NCBI GenBank assembly: GCA_904419315.1
Contig: CAJFQY010000021.1
Location: 1 to 33,487, forward strand
Source of the DNA: Zongyangia gallinarum
GTDB lineage: Bacteria > Bacillota > Clostridia > Oscillospirales > Ruminococcaceae
Length of the DNA: 33,487 nucleotides
Direction: 5' to 3'
The notes beneath the pieces are model-generated. The model was not told where the DNA came from. It searched no databases and saw only the letters and a program-made list of their open reading frames with translations. This document shows, in pieces, positions 19,371 to 27,012 of this stretch. The position numbers were made by a program, and so were the translations under genes. Numbering within the stretch: position 1 is the stretch's first letter; every line of letters starts with the position of its first letter.

Positions 19371-20737
19371 GAAAGATGTCGCTGAAAACAAGGCTTGTGC
19401 TGCTGCATACCGGACTGATGGTTTTGGTAATGTGCGTTATGTTCAGCTTGCTTTTCTCCATCAGTTCCAATGAGATTCTGTCCAATGTCCAGAATACCTT
19501 GGAAGAGCGGGTATCCAAATCCATGGAGGATATCGAGTATGAGAATAGCCGCTTGGAATTTGACTCCGATCTGATGGAATTGGACAGCGGCGTTTATCTG
19601 TCTGTCTATGAGGAGGGAAGCACCGAGCTGCTGTATGGTAAGATACCCTATGGCTTTTCCTATGACCTACCCTTTGAAAATGGCAGGATTCGGACGATAT
19701 CTTCTGGCGATACGGACTATTATGTCCTGGATATGACCTTTCCAATAGAAAACTATCATCCGTTGGTGGTGAGAGGAATTGTTTCCATCACCGATGCCGA
19801 ACGGGATTTTCGATATACAGTTTACCTGGCTCTCATTTTATTTCCCGTGCTGATTCTGTTAACCGCGGTGTGTGGTTATCTTTTAAGCCGGCGGGCACTG
19901 CTTCCGGTTTCCCAAATTACCAAAACGGTGCAAAAAATCCAAAAAGAGCGGGATCTTACCAAGAGAATCCGTTTGGGCTCGGGTAGTGATGAGATCTATA
20001 CCATGGCAAAGACGTTTGATGAGCTGTTAGATACCATAGAGGCGGGGGTTAAACGGGAAAAACAGTTTACCAGCGATGTTGCCCATGAGCTGAGGACTCC
20101 AATCAGTGTTGTTTTAATGCAGTGTGAAGAACTGCTCAATGGCGGCCATCTGGATGAAGAGAGATATAAAGAGGTGGAAGTGATCTACCGAAAGGTGAAG
20201 TCCATGTCTGATATGATTTCTCAGCTATTGTTGCTTTCCCGGGCGGACCAGGGCAGAGAAAAGTTGAATTTGGAAGCACTTGACTTCAGTGAACTTGGCG
20301 AAATGGCTGCCGATGAATGGAAAGACATCGCCGCAGAAGCAGAAATATCCCTGGAAGCAGACATCGAAAAAGGACTTTATCTCATGGCAGACCAGACGCT
20401 GATGATACGGCTATGGAGCAATCTACTACAAAACGCCATTTGTTATGGAAAGAAAGGCGGACATATTTGGATTTCGCTGCAAAAAGCGGGAGAAAATATA
20501 AAAATGAGTGTCAAAGATGACGGAATAGGAATTCCCTCTGATGCATTGCCCCATATTTGGGAACGATTTTATCAGGTGGATCCGTCCAGAAATTCGGAAA
20601 GCAGCGGATTGGGGCTTTCCATGGTCAAGTGGATTGTAGAAGCCCATCATGGCCAAATATCTGTGGAAAGCGAACTTGGCCAGGGTACAGAATTTATCTG
20701 TGTTTTTCCTGCCCTGCCACAGGGTAATTCCCGATAA
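19367..20737 (+). CDS. Sensor histidine kinase (HAMP type)
   Basis: 456 residues. Transmembrane segments at about 9-31 and 152-174 flank a 120-residue extracytoplasmic sensor; HAMP at 175-228 (SRRALLPVSQITKTVQKI). H-box SDVAHELRTPISVV with phospho-His H240, N-box WSNLLQNAICYG, DDGIGIP, F-box HIWERFYQVD, and G2 box SGLGLSMVKWIV complete the HATPase_c. It phosphorylates the adjacent response regulator. Coupled to it by ATGA overlap. Ligand unknown; PepSY proteins of this type often go with such kinases. Confidence 0.96.
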   Translation: MRKMSLKTRLVLLHTGLMVLVMCVMFSLLFSISSNEILSNVQNTLEERVSKSMEDIEYENSRLEFDSDLMELDSGVYLSVYEEGSTELLYGKIPYGFSYDLPFENGRIRTISSGDTDYYVLDMTFPIENYHPLVVRGIVSITDAERDFRYTVYLALILFPVLILLTAVCGYLLSRRALLPVSQITKTVQKIQKERDLTKRIRLGSGSDEIYTMAKTFDELLDTIEAGVKREKQFTSDVAHELRTPISVVLMQCEELLNGGHLDEERYKEVEVIYRKVKSMSDMISQLLLLSRADQGREKLNLEALDFSELGEMAADEWKDIAAEAEISLEADIEKGLYLMADQTLMIRLWSNLLQNAICYGKKGGHIWISLQKAGENIKMSVKDDGIGIPSDALPHIWERFYQVDPSRNSESSGLGLSMVKWIVEAHHGQISVESELGQGTEFICVFPALPQGNSR

Positions 20738-20784
20738 TATTAGAATCGGGTAAAGAAACTGAAATAGCACAATAAGAAAATGCG

Positions 20785-20820
20785 AACGGCGCCGCGGAAA
20801 AATCCGCGGCGCCGTTTATG
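20785..20820 (+). terminator. Terminator of the two-component operon
   Basis: Perfect 14-bp stem AACGGCGCCGCGGA (20785-20798) and TCCGCGGCGCCGTT (20803-20816), loop AAAA, short tail TATG. The A-rich flank before it (AATAAGAAAATGCG) lets it also work on the minus strand for the ferredoxin gene. Confidence 0.85.
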
Positions 20821-20887
20821 CCACTTAAAAGTTGCTCGTTATTTGATATGGTACATGTTACTGCAAGTGATAGAAAATTACAACAAA

Positions 20888-21589
20888 TTAGTCGAGAATC
20901 CTGCCGTCGGTGGAGATAGTAACAACCTGCCAGGGAATCATTTTTTCGCTGGCTTTCAGAGCGCTTTTTACAGCGTTTTCGATGCCGCCGCAACAGGGAA
21001 CCTCCATGCGTACCACGGTGACACTTTTAATGTCGTTATTCGCAATGATCTGAGTAAGTTTTTCAGTGTAGTCGCCTTCATCCAGCTTCGGACAGCCAAT
21101 GAGCGTGATCTTGTTTCTGATAAAGTCCTGGTGGAAATTCCCGTACGCATAGGCAGTGCAATCCGCGGCAACAAGCAGATTGGCATTGTGAAAATAGGGC
21201 GCATTAACGGGAACCAATTTGATCTGCACCGGCCACTGGGATAACTGACTTGTTACAGGAGCAGCGACACCTACATTCCGAGGAGACTCTTGATGATGGA
21301 TGGTCTTAGACTGTGTGCCGGGACAGCCACAAGGAAGGGTGGGATTGGCCATCCGTTGCTTATTCGCCAGAACGGCGGCCTCGTTATAGGCAGGAGCCTC
21401 TCTTTCCTCAAAGGAGATGGCGTGGGTGGGGCAGGCAGGAAGGCAATCTCCTAATCCATCACAGTAATCTTCGCGCATGAGTTTTGCCTTGCCATCCACC
21501 ATAGCAATAGCGCCCTCATGGCATGCTGCAGCACATGCACCGCAGCCATTGCATTTTTCTTCATCGATTTTTATAATTTTTCTCAGCAT
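20888..21589 (-). CDS. Ferredoxin-like protein with extra CCGG domain
   Basis: 233 residues. N-terminal dicluster part: CNGCGACAAACHEG (CxxCxxCxxxC) and CDGLGDCLPACP (C-x5-C-x3-CP), expected for two [4Fe-4S] clusters although the second set shows only three Cys. The long C-terminal domain ends with GCPKLDEGDYTEKL and VRMEVPCCGGIENAVKSA, then PWQVVTISTDG, conserved in a clostridial family seen near Crp/Fnr regulators and hydroxylamine reductase genes. It probably carries electrons in anaerobic or nitrosative stress metabolism, uncertain. ATG 21589 (IIKIDEEKC) has GGAGG upstream; the frame to 21667 is not coding-like. Confidence 0.88.
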   Translation of the reverse strand: MLRKIIKIDEEKCNGCGACAAACHEGAIAMVDGKAKLMREDYCDGLGDCLPACPTHAISFEEREAPAYNEAAVLANKQRMANPTLPCGCPGTQSKTIHHQESPRNVGVAAPVTSQLSQWPVQIKLVPVNAPYFHNANLLVAADCTAYAYGNFHQDFIRNKITLIGCPKLDEGDYTEKLTQIIANNDIKSVTVVRMEVPCCGGIENAVKSALKASEKMIPWQVVTISTDGRILD

Positions 21590-21626
21590 ATTCTGTTTCC
21601 TCCATGTTTCTGGACTTTCTGATTGG

Positions 21627-21668
21627 ATTATACTAAAATAGGAGAATAAAATATGTTGGAAATCCAAC
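21627..21668. promoter_or_regulatory. Divergent promoters with FNR-spaced palindrome
   Basis: GTTGG-AAAT-CCAAC at 21655-21668 is a perfect dyad with the 5-4-5 spacing of Fnr-type sites. On the minus strand the -10 TATAAT (21632-21627) puts the start near 21620, so the dyad centre is about -41.5, the class II activation position. On the plus strand TATACT (21629-21634) lies back to back; the dyad then sits in the leader of the regulator gene, where it would repress. Confidence 0.65.
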
Positions 21669-21683
21669 GAAATGAGGAGAAAA

Positions 21684-22340
21684 ATGAAAAAATATCTGGA
21701 AATTCTACAGAGATGTTCTTTATTTGAGAATATTGATCCGAATAGGCTTCTTGTGATGCTTCAAAATCTGGGGGTAAAAAGACAGCAATTTGCAAAAGGT
21801 CAGCAGGTATTCTTTGAAGGAGATCCCGCCAAAGAAATTGGCATTGTCCTCTCGGGGCAGGTGCAGGTGGTCAAGGAGGACTATTACGGCAACCGAAATT
21901 TGGTGGCTTTGATTGAACCTTCCCAGTTATTTGGCGAGGCATTTGCCTGCGCAGGGGTAGAGGCGCTGCCGGTGAGCGTAGTTGCGGTATGTGAAAGTGA
22001 AATTATGCTGATTCGCTGCGAGCGGATTATTGCGCCACAGGAAGCCGACGAATTTCATAATCAGCTGGTACACAATCTTCTCTATGTAGTTGCCTCCAAA
22101 AACCTGATTTTAAGTCGGAAAATTGAATTGATTTCCAAGCGCACCACCAAGGAAAAGTTGATGGCATATCTGCTTTCTGAGGCGAAATGTAATGGCACCG
22201 CCTCTTTCCGGATCCCATACAATCGCCAGGAACTTGCCGATTATTTGGGGGTAGAGCGAAGTGCCATGTCTGCAGAATTGAGTAAATTAAAAAAAGAGGG
22301 AAAGATTAATTTTCATAAAAATAATTTTGTTATATTATAG
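21684..22340 (+). CDS. Crp/Fnr-family transcriptional regulator
   Basis: 218 residues from ATG 21684 behind GAGGAG; an in-frame ATG at 21672 overlaps that site. Cyclic-nucleotide-binding-type domain at about 10-120 (FAKGQQVFFEGDPAKEIGIV, LSGQVQVVKEDYYGN, LFGEAFACAG), dimer helix and a C-terminal HTH (IPYNRQELADYLGVERSAMS, then AELSKLKKEGKINFHKNNF). No N-terminal Fnr-like Cys cluster is seen, so it does not look like an iron-sulfur Fnr; the effector is unknown. Divergent from the ferredoxin gene and probably its activator. Confidence 0.93.
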   Translation: MKKYLEILQRCSLFENIDPNRLLVMLQNLGVKRQQFAKGQQVFFEGDPAKEIGIVLSGQVQVVKEDYYGNRNLVALIEPSQLFGEAFACAGVEALPVSVVAVCESEIMLIRCERIIAPQEADEFHNQLVHNLLYVVASKNLILSRKIELISKRTTKEKLMAYLLSEAKCNGTASFRIPYNRQELADYLGVERSAMSAELSKLKKEGKINFHKNNFVIL

Positions 22341-22427
22341 CCTTTTCAACTTTTCCTTTTAAATAACTTTGTTATAGAGAATTAATGAGCTATAAGTGTC
22401 GTAATAAAAGAAAATGGAGAAAAGCAA

Positions 22428-22469
22428 AAACCGCACGGTCAAGCTACAAACGGCTTAATCATGCGGTTT
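22428..22469 (-). terminator. Terminator of the tRNA-Leu gene
   Basis: Minus strand: AAACCGCA (22469-22462) pairs with TGCGGTTT (22435-22428), with an inner AAGC/GCTT stem, and a run of T's follows. It lies 7-10 nt downstream of the tRNA 3' end. Confidence 0.85.
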
Positions 22470-22475
22470 ATTACT

Positions 22476-22560
22476 TGGTGCGAGCGATGGGACTTGAACC
22501 CACACGCCATAAGACACACGCCCCTCAAACGTGCCTGTCTGCCGATTCCAGCACGCTCGC
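22476..22560 (-). tRNA. tRNA-Leu (anticodon GAG)
   Basis: Minus strand, 85 nt with an encoded CCA (plus TGG at 22476-22478). Acceptor arms GCGAGCG (22560-22554) and CGCTCGC (22486-22480) pair perfectly. The anticodon loop TTGAGGG gives GAG (plus-strand CTC at 22524-22526), on a CACGT/GCGTG stem. TTCAAGTCCCA is the T-arm, and the long variable arm fits tRNA-Leu. Confidence 0.95.
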
Positions 22561-22574
22561 ATTCAGCAAGCAAT

Positions 22575-22603
22575 ATTATAGCATTTTCTGTAGGTGAAGT
22601 CAA
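22575..22603 (-). promoter_or_regulatory. Promoter of tRNA-Leu
   Basis: Minus strand: -35 TTGACT (22603-22598), exactly 17 bp, -10 TATAAT (22580-22575), 15 bp ahead of the tRNA. It lies between the sbcC stop and the tRNA. Confidence 0.85.
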
Positions 22604-22620
22604 TCATTTTTTAGCAAATT

Positions 22621-25593
22621 TCAGCAAACAAAGGAGGCGGTACTTCCTGACTTGGAAGGTTTCACCACCAGTTTGGAAGAAATCCGTTCGGACAACTCGG
22701 CTACATGAGAAATAATACCAACCATCCGGCCATCCTGCTGAAGGCTCATTAAAGCGCCAATGGCGCTGTCCAAAGATTGGCTGTCAAGGGTACCAAAGCC
22801 TTCGTCGATAAACATAGTTTCTATAACAATACCGCCGGAATGCATTTGGATGATATCCGCCAGTCCTAGAGCAAGGGCGAGAGATGCCTTGAATCTCTCA
22901 CCGCCAGACAAGGTGTTGACATGACGGTGCTTACCAGTATAACTGTCCCAGATTTCCAGGTCTAAACCAGAGGCACGGTTATATTTTTCTTTTTCATCTC
23001 TACGATGTAGCATAAAGCGAGAATTTGTCATGGCGATGAGCCGGACATTGGCTGCTTTGATAATATCATCAAAGTAGGAAGCAAGGACGTATCGCTCAAA
23101 GTTGATATTTTTAGAGTTTCCACCGTTTGCTACCTTATAGAGATTCCCCAGCACACGATAGCGCTCATATAGAGTATCCATCTGTTTTGCTACGGACCGA
23201 AGAGATTCCAGTTGTTTGCGGTTACTCATGGTACGGGCATAGAGCGGTGCATACTGTTTCTCCAGCCGATCAATAGAGGAAGAGAGCTCATCCAGCGTCT
23301 GCTGCATGGCCTGAAGATCTATAGGACCTTTACCGGCAGTCTGTTCCTTGAGTGTATTTCGTTCAAAGGTTAATAGCTGCAACTGATTTTTAAAATTTTC
23401 TGCTGTTTGCTCCATGGTAGGGATCGTGGACTTCCTTGAAACATACTCATCAAAGGTGTCGCGGTCTTGAAGGATACTGTGCGAAATCTCATATTCGAAT
23501 TTTTCTTTCATTTTGGCCATGTCCTGCTCGGCTTGAGAAAGCTGAAGGGTGAGGACGCGAACATTTCCATCCAGTTTGTCTTTTTGAGATTTACAATCTA
23601 GATATTCTGCCTGTATCTGGGCAATATGATCGGTAAGCTTGGTCAGTTGGGATAAAATATCCTTCTTTTCTTTCTCGATTGTAAAAAGTGTACGGCCTTC
23701 TTCCAGCCCTTCCGAAAGTTGTTCTATGGACTGGGAAAGCCCTTGCACCAATGAAGCGGATTTAAGACGCCGCTCCTGTAAGGAAAGAATGGCGGCGTCG
23801 GCCTCTTCTTTTGAAGCGGTAGCTGGCGTATTTAAAAGCTCCTGGCGGCTCCGTCCAATTTTCTCCAGCATGGTAGCTGCTTCTTTTTCTATGAGTGTAA
23901 GCGCTTTATCCGTAGCGTTGCGCAGTGTTTGAAGTGGAGTAGAATCGGTAAGCAGAAGAGAGAAATCTAAGGGAGAATCAAGCTGGCTGTTGATGGAAGA
24001 GAGAATGGACTGACCTTTTAGCTGCATTTGATGTAATTTTTGGGTCAGTTGGTCTTGTTGTTCCCACAGCTTGTCAACTTGGCCTTGGGTAATCAGAGGG
24101 CCATCCGCCTGGGCTTTGTTAGGATGCTCCAGGGAACCACAGACAGGGCAGGGAGCGTTTTCCTTGAGCTGCTGCGCAAGAAGGATGGCTTGTCCATTAA
24201 GGAATTGGTGATAGGATTGCAGGTATGCCTCATAAGCTTTTAATTGTTTTTCCTTACAGCAGCGGCATTGTGCTAATGCTGTCTTTAAGGAATCTACATC
24301 AGCCAAAAGACGTTTTTTAGCTTCTATCTTTTCATAGAGAACATGGTAAGCGCTAACGGAGCCGAGAAGAGAGAGATTGCTGTCCAATTTGCGGAGAATA
24401 TCACGTCCAGAGGCAAGTTTTGTCTTGCTTTCTTCTAACTGCCGCAGCTTTTTGCAGCTTTCTTCCAGTGAGATCTGCAGACGGGAAAGCCTTTCTTTTT
24501 CCTTGGTAAGAGCCGGCATAGAATCAAACATTTTTTGGGCCGCCGTCAATCTGGGCATCAGACCAGTCAGTGTATGTTGGCTCTTATGGAGAGATTCAGA
24601 GGTTCCACGGATCTGATTCTCTTTTTCCTGGATCAGAGTCAAAGAGGTAGAAAGCTCCGACGCTGCTTTGATTTTAGTTAGCTCCTTTTGCAGGGCTTCA
24701 ATGGACGGACGTTCCTTTTCCAGATCTGCAAGCTGGTTCTCAACTTCCTTAAGCCGATGCAAAGCTTCGTTGTGCTTTCTCGCCGTATCAGGGTGGATGG
24801 ATTGCTGCTCTTTTCGGAGGGCCTCCATCTCCCGCTGTAGTGTTTTACAGCGGGAGGAGTCAGCTTGGATGGACTCCTTGAGATAGACGGTAATCTGGGG
24901 CAGATCGGGATAGGGCGCAAGGATCAGCTGCTGCAAAACAGGATCATCTGTTTCGATTTGTCCCAAGGAGAGCTGTATTCTCGTTTTATATTCAGATAGA
25001 TTGCTTTCCAGCTCAGAACACATCTGTCCCAGACGGCGAGTAACCTGGTCATAGAGTTTGGTGTCAAAAATGCGGCGAAAGATGTCCTGTTTTTTTGAGC
25101 TCTCTGCCTCAAGAAGCTCCTGAAATTCTCCTTGAGGGAGCATCACGATCTGTCGAAACTGCTTATAATCTAAGCCTAAGATTTCCTGAATCTTTGCGTT
25201 GACGCTGTCTACACCGGAGATGATGGTACCGTCATCCAGAGTGAGAACTGCTTTGGCAGGAAAAACCTTGAGGCTTTTCTTGTCCCTGCCCAGCCGCAGC
25301 TGTTTTGGATAACGCTCGATGAAATAATTTTTTTCACGGACAGAAAATTGTAGTTTGACAAAGCAAAGGGTGGTGTCGTCTGCGTGCTGGCTTTTGAAAT
25401 TCTCACTTTCCCGGCTGGCGGAACTGGCCTTTCCATATAAAGCAAAGGCGATCGCGTCAAAAATACTAGTCTTACCAGCGCCGGTTGGACCTGTAATCAA
25501 GAAAAGCCGGGTATTGCCTAGTACACGGAAGTCCAAGGTAGTCTCTCCAGCATAAGGCCCAAAAGCATTCATGGTGAGCACAATTGGCTTCAC
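22621..25593 (-). CDS. sbcC: Exonuclease subunit SbcC (Rad50-like)
   Basis: 990 residues. Walker A GPTGAGKT at about 35-42; the long central coiled coil (about 200-780) is interrupted by the zinc-hook CPVCG at about 480. The ABC signature LSGGERFKASLALALGLADI and Walker B/D-loop (IDEGFGTLD) are in the C-terminal 120 residues. With SbcD it forms the ATP-driven nuclease that cuts hairpins and protein-blocked DNA ends. Start ATG 25593 overlaps the sbcD stop by 4 nt. Order sbcD-sbcC is normal for Firmicutes. Confidence 0.97.
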   Translation of the reverse strand: MKPIVLTMNAFGPYAGETTLDFRVLGNTRLFLITGPTGAGKTSIFDAIAFALYGKASSASRESENFKSQHADDTTLCFVKLQFSVREKNYFIERYPKQLRLGRDKKSLKVFPAKAVLTLDDGTIISGVDSVNAKIQEILGLDYKQFRQIVMLPQGEFQELLEAESSKKQDIFRRIFDTKLYDQVTRRLGQMCSELESNLSEYKTRIQLSLGQIETDDPVLQQLILAPYPDLPQITVYLKESIQADSSRCKTLQREMEALRKEQQSIHPDTARKHNEALHRLKEVENQLADLEKERPSIEALQKELTKIKAASELSTSLTLIQEKENQIRGTSESLHKSQHTLTGLMPRLTAAQKMFDSMPALTKEKERLSRLQISLEESCKKLRQLEESKTKLASGRDILRKLDSNLSLLGSVSAYHVLYEKIEAKKRLLADVDSLKTALAQCRCCKEKQLKAYEAYLQSYHQFLNGQAILLAQQLKENAPCPVCGSLEHPNKAQADGPLITQGQVDKLWEQQDQLTQKLHQMQLKGQSILSSINSQLDSPLDFSLLLTDSTPLQTLRNATDKALTLIEKEAATMLEKIGRSRQELLNTPATASKEEADAAILSLQERRLKSASLVQGLSQSIEQLSEGLEEGRTLFTIEKEKKDILSQLTKLTDHIAQIQAEYLDCKSQKDKLDGNVRVLTLQLSQAEQDMAKMKEKFEYEISHSILQDRDTFDEYVSRKSTIPTMEQTAENFKNQLQLLTFERNTLKEQTAGKGPIDLQAMQQTLDELSSSIDRLEKQYAPLYARTMSNRKQLESLRSVAKQMDTLYERYRVLGNLYKVANGGNSKNINFERYVLASYFDDIIKAANVRLIAMTNSRFMLHRRDEKEKYNRASGLDLEIWDSYTGKHRHVNTLSGGERFKASLALALGLADIIQMHSGGIVIETMFIDEGFGTLDSQSLDSAIGALMSLQQDGRMVGIISHVAELSERISSKLVVKPSKSGSTASFVC

Positions 25594-26792
25594 TGTTCGT
25601 CACCACCTTCCTCGTTTCTACGCACCTGTTCAAAGACATCGTTCATAATTTGAAACTGTTCTTCATTGAGGGTTTCGCCTTTGACCGCTTCGTAGAATTC
25701 TGTGAAAAGATCTTCCATGCCTTTTTTCGCGATATGGGAGGAAGAAGCAGGATGTAGCAAAATTTCTTCATCTTGTTTGACCATGCGAATGCCCAGTACA
25801 TTGGGATAGATTGCCCTGAGTTTGCTCATAGCATCCAGGACAAAGCCGTCGTCGAGGAGATTAACAAACACATAATCCTCCAGATTCTGTTCTGGGAGCA
25901 TGGTTCGATCGATCAACTCCGACAGGTAGCCGGTGAGAACCCGTAGATCCCGCAAAGGCGTCAGAGGTATTTTTTTAAAATCCACTTGACCTTTGGGACC
26001 CATTTCTACCATAGTGACGGATTTGCTATGTTCCGCTTCACTGATAGAATATTTTAGCGGAGATCCAGAATACCGCATCCATTCTGTACCTACCTTCTGT
26101 GGCGCATGAAGATGTCCGAGGGCCACATAATCAAAACAGTCAAAAACAGAGGCATCCACAATGTCGGTCCCGCCTACGCTTACTTCACTTTCGCTGAAGA
26201 TTAGCTTATCTGGCTCACTCTGTCCTTCTGAGGAAAATTTGCCAAAGAAGCTGTGTCCCACGAGAATATTACGCTGGGAGGCGTCGATTCGATCTATGTT
26301 GAGGCGCATGAACTGTGCATAACCGCTGCTTAAGGTCTCTGGCGTTTCTAATTGTGGAAAAGCTGATAGTTCGCTTCTAATGGTGGGAAGATCCACATAA
26401 GGAACCAACCAGAAGTGGATTTCTCCATAGGCGTCGGATAGGGTGACCTGTCGTAGCTTGGGGGAAAAGATAGACTCCATATAAAGCCCCCGAGCTTCAT
26501 AAAGCCGGCTGGCAAAGGCAAGACGTTTGCCTCCGTCATGATTTCCGGAAATGGCGATGACTGGCAGATGAAGCTGCATGGTGAGTTTGCTGAGAAAGTC
26601 ATCCAAAAGAACCACAGCCTCACTGGGAGGGATGGAACGATCATAAAGATCGCCGGCAATAACGACGCAGTCAGCTTTTTCCTGAAGGGCAATGTCGCAG
26701 ATTTGATCTAGGATATAGGCTTGATCCTCCAAGAGGCTAAAATCGTTCAGGTTTTTTCCAATGTGCAGGTCTGAGGTATGCAAAATCCGCAA
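25590..26792 (-). CDS. sbcD: Exonuclease subunit SbcD (Mre11-like)
   Basis: 400 residues. The metallophosphoesterase motifs are in order: RILHTSDLHIGKN at the N-terminus, VIAGDLYDR, ISGNHDGGKR, VGHSFF and ALGHLHAPQ. It is the nuclease subunit of SbcCD. The start is TTG at 26792, 7 nt after AAAGGAG; the frame stays open to 26858 but homologues begin with MRILHTSD. The promoter (26830-26858) overlaps the longer frame, which also supports TTG. Confidence 0.95.
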   Translation of the reverse strand: MRILHTSDLHIGKNLNDFSLLEDQAYILDQICDIALQEKADCVVIAGDLYDRSIPPSEAVVLLDDFLSKLTMQLHLPVIAISGNHDGGKRLAFASRLYEARGLYMESIFSPKLRQVTLSDAYGEIHFWLVPYVDLPTIRSELSAFPQLETPETLSSGYAQFMRLNIDRIDASQRNILVGHSFFGKFSSEGQSEPDKLIFSESEVSVGGTDIVDASVFDCFDYVALGHLHAPQKVGTEWMRYSGSPLKYSISEAEHSKSVTMVEMGPKGQVDFKKIPLTPLRDLRVLTGYLSELIDRTMLPEQNLEDYVFVNLLDDGFVLDAMSKLRAIYPNVLGIRMVKQDEEILLHPASSSHIAKKGMEDLFTEFYEAVKGETLNEEQFQIMNDVFEQVRRNEEGGDEQ

Positions 26793-26829
26793 TGCAGAGC
26801 TCCTTTCTGTCCGATGGCCTTTTCTTTTT

Positions 26830-26858
26830 ATTGTATCCTGTTTCGCCTTTTGGTGCAA
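26830..26858 (-). promoter_or_regulatory. Promoter of sbcDC
   Basis: Minus strand: TTGCAC (26858-26853), 17 bp, TACAAT (26835-26830). A good sigma-A promoter about 40 bp ahead of the TTG start of sbcD. The rest of 26859-27012, between the divergent genes, shows no further clear element. Confidence 0.8.
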
Positions 26859-27012
26859 GGAGGTACAGCAGCACAGAAGCGGACATATTTAGCATCTGAA
26901 AAGAATAAAATGGGACTGGCAGTAAAAACAGAGATGGGCGCCGGCCATTTTCTGCGCAGATGGCTGACGGAGAGAAACTTTATTGGGAGCGCGGAGAAAA
27001 GGACGGAGAGCG

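Noticed and set aside
22476..22560. tRNA-Leu as the attachment site of the phage-like region
   Set aside because: It is 11 kb away from the edge of that region, has its own promoter and terminator, and no integrase or repeat of its 3' end was seen near 11.5 kb.
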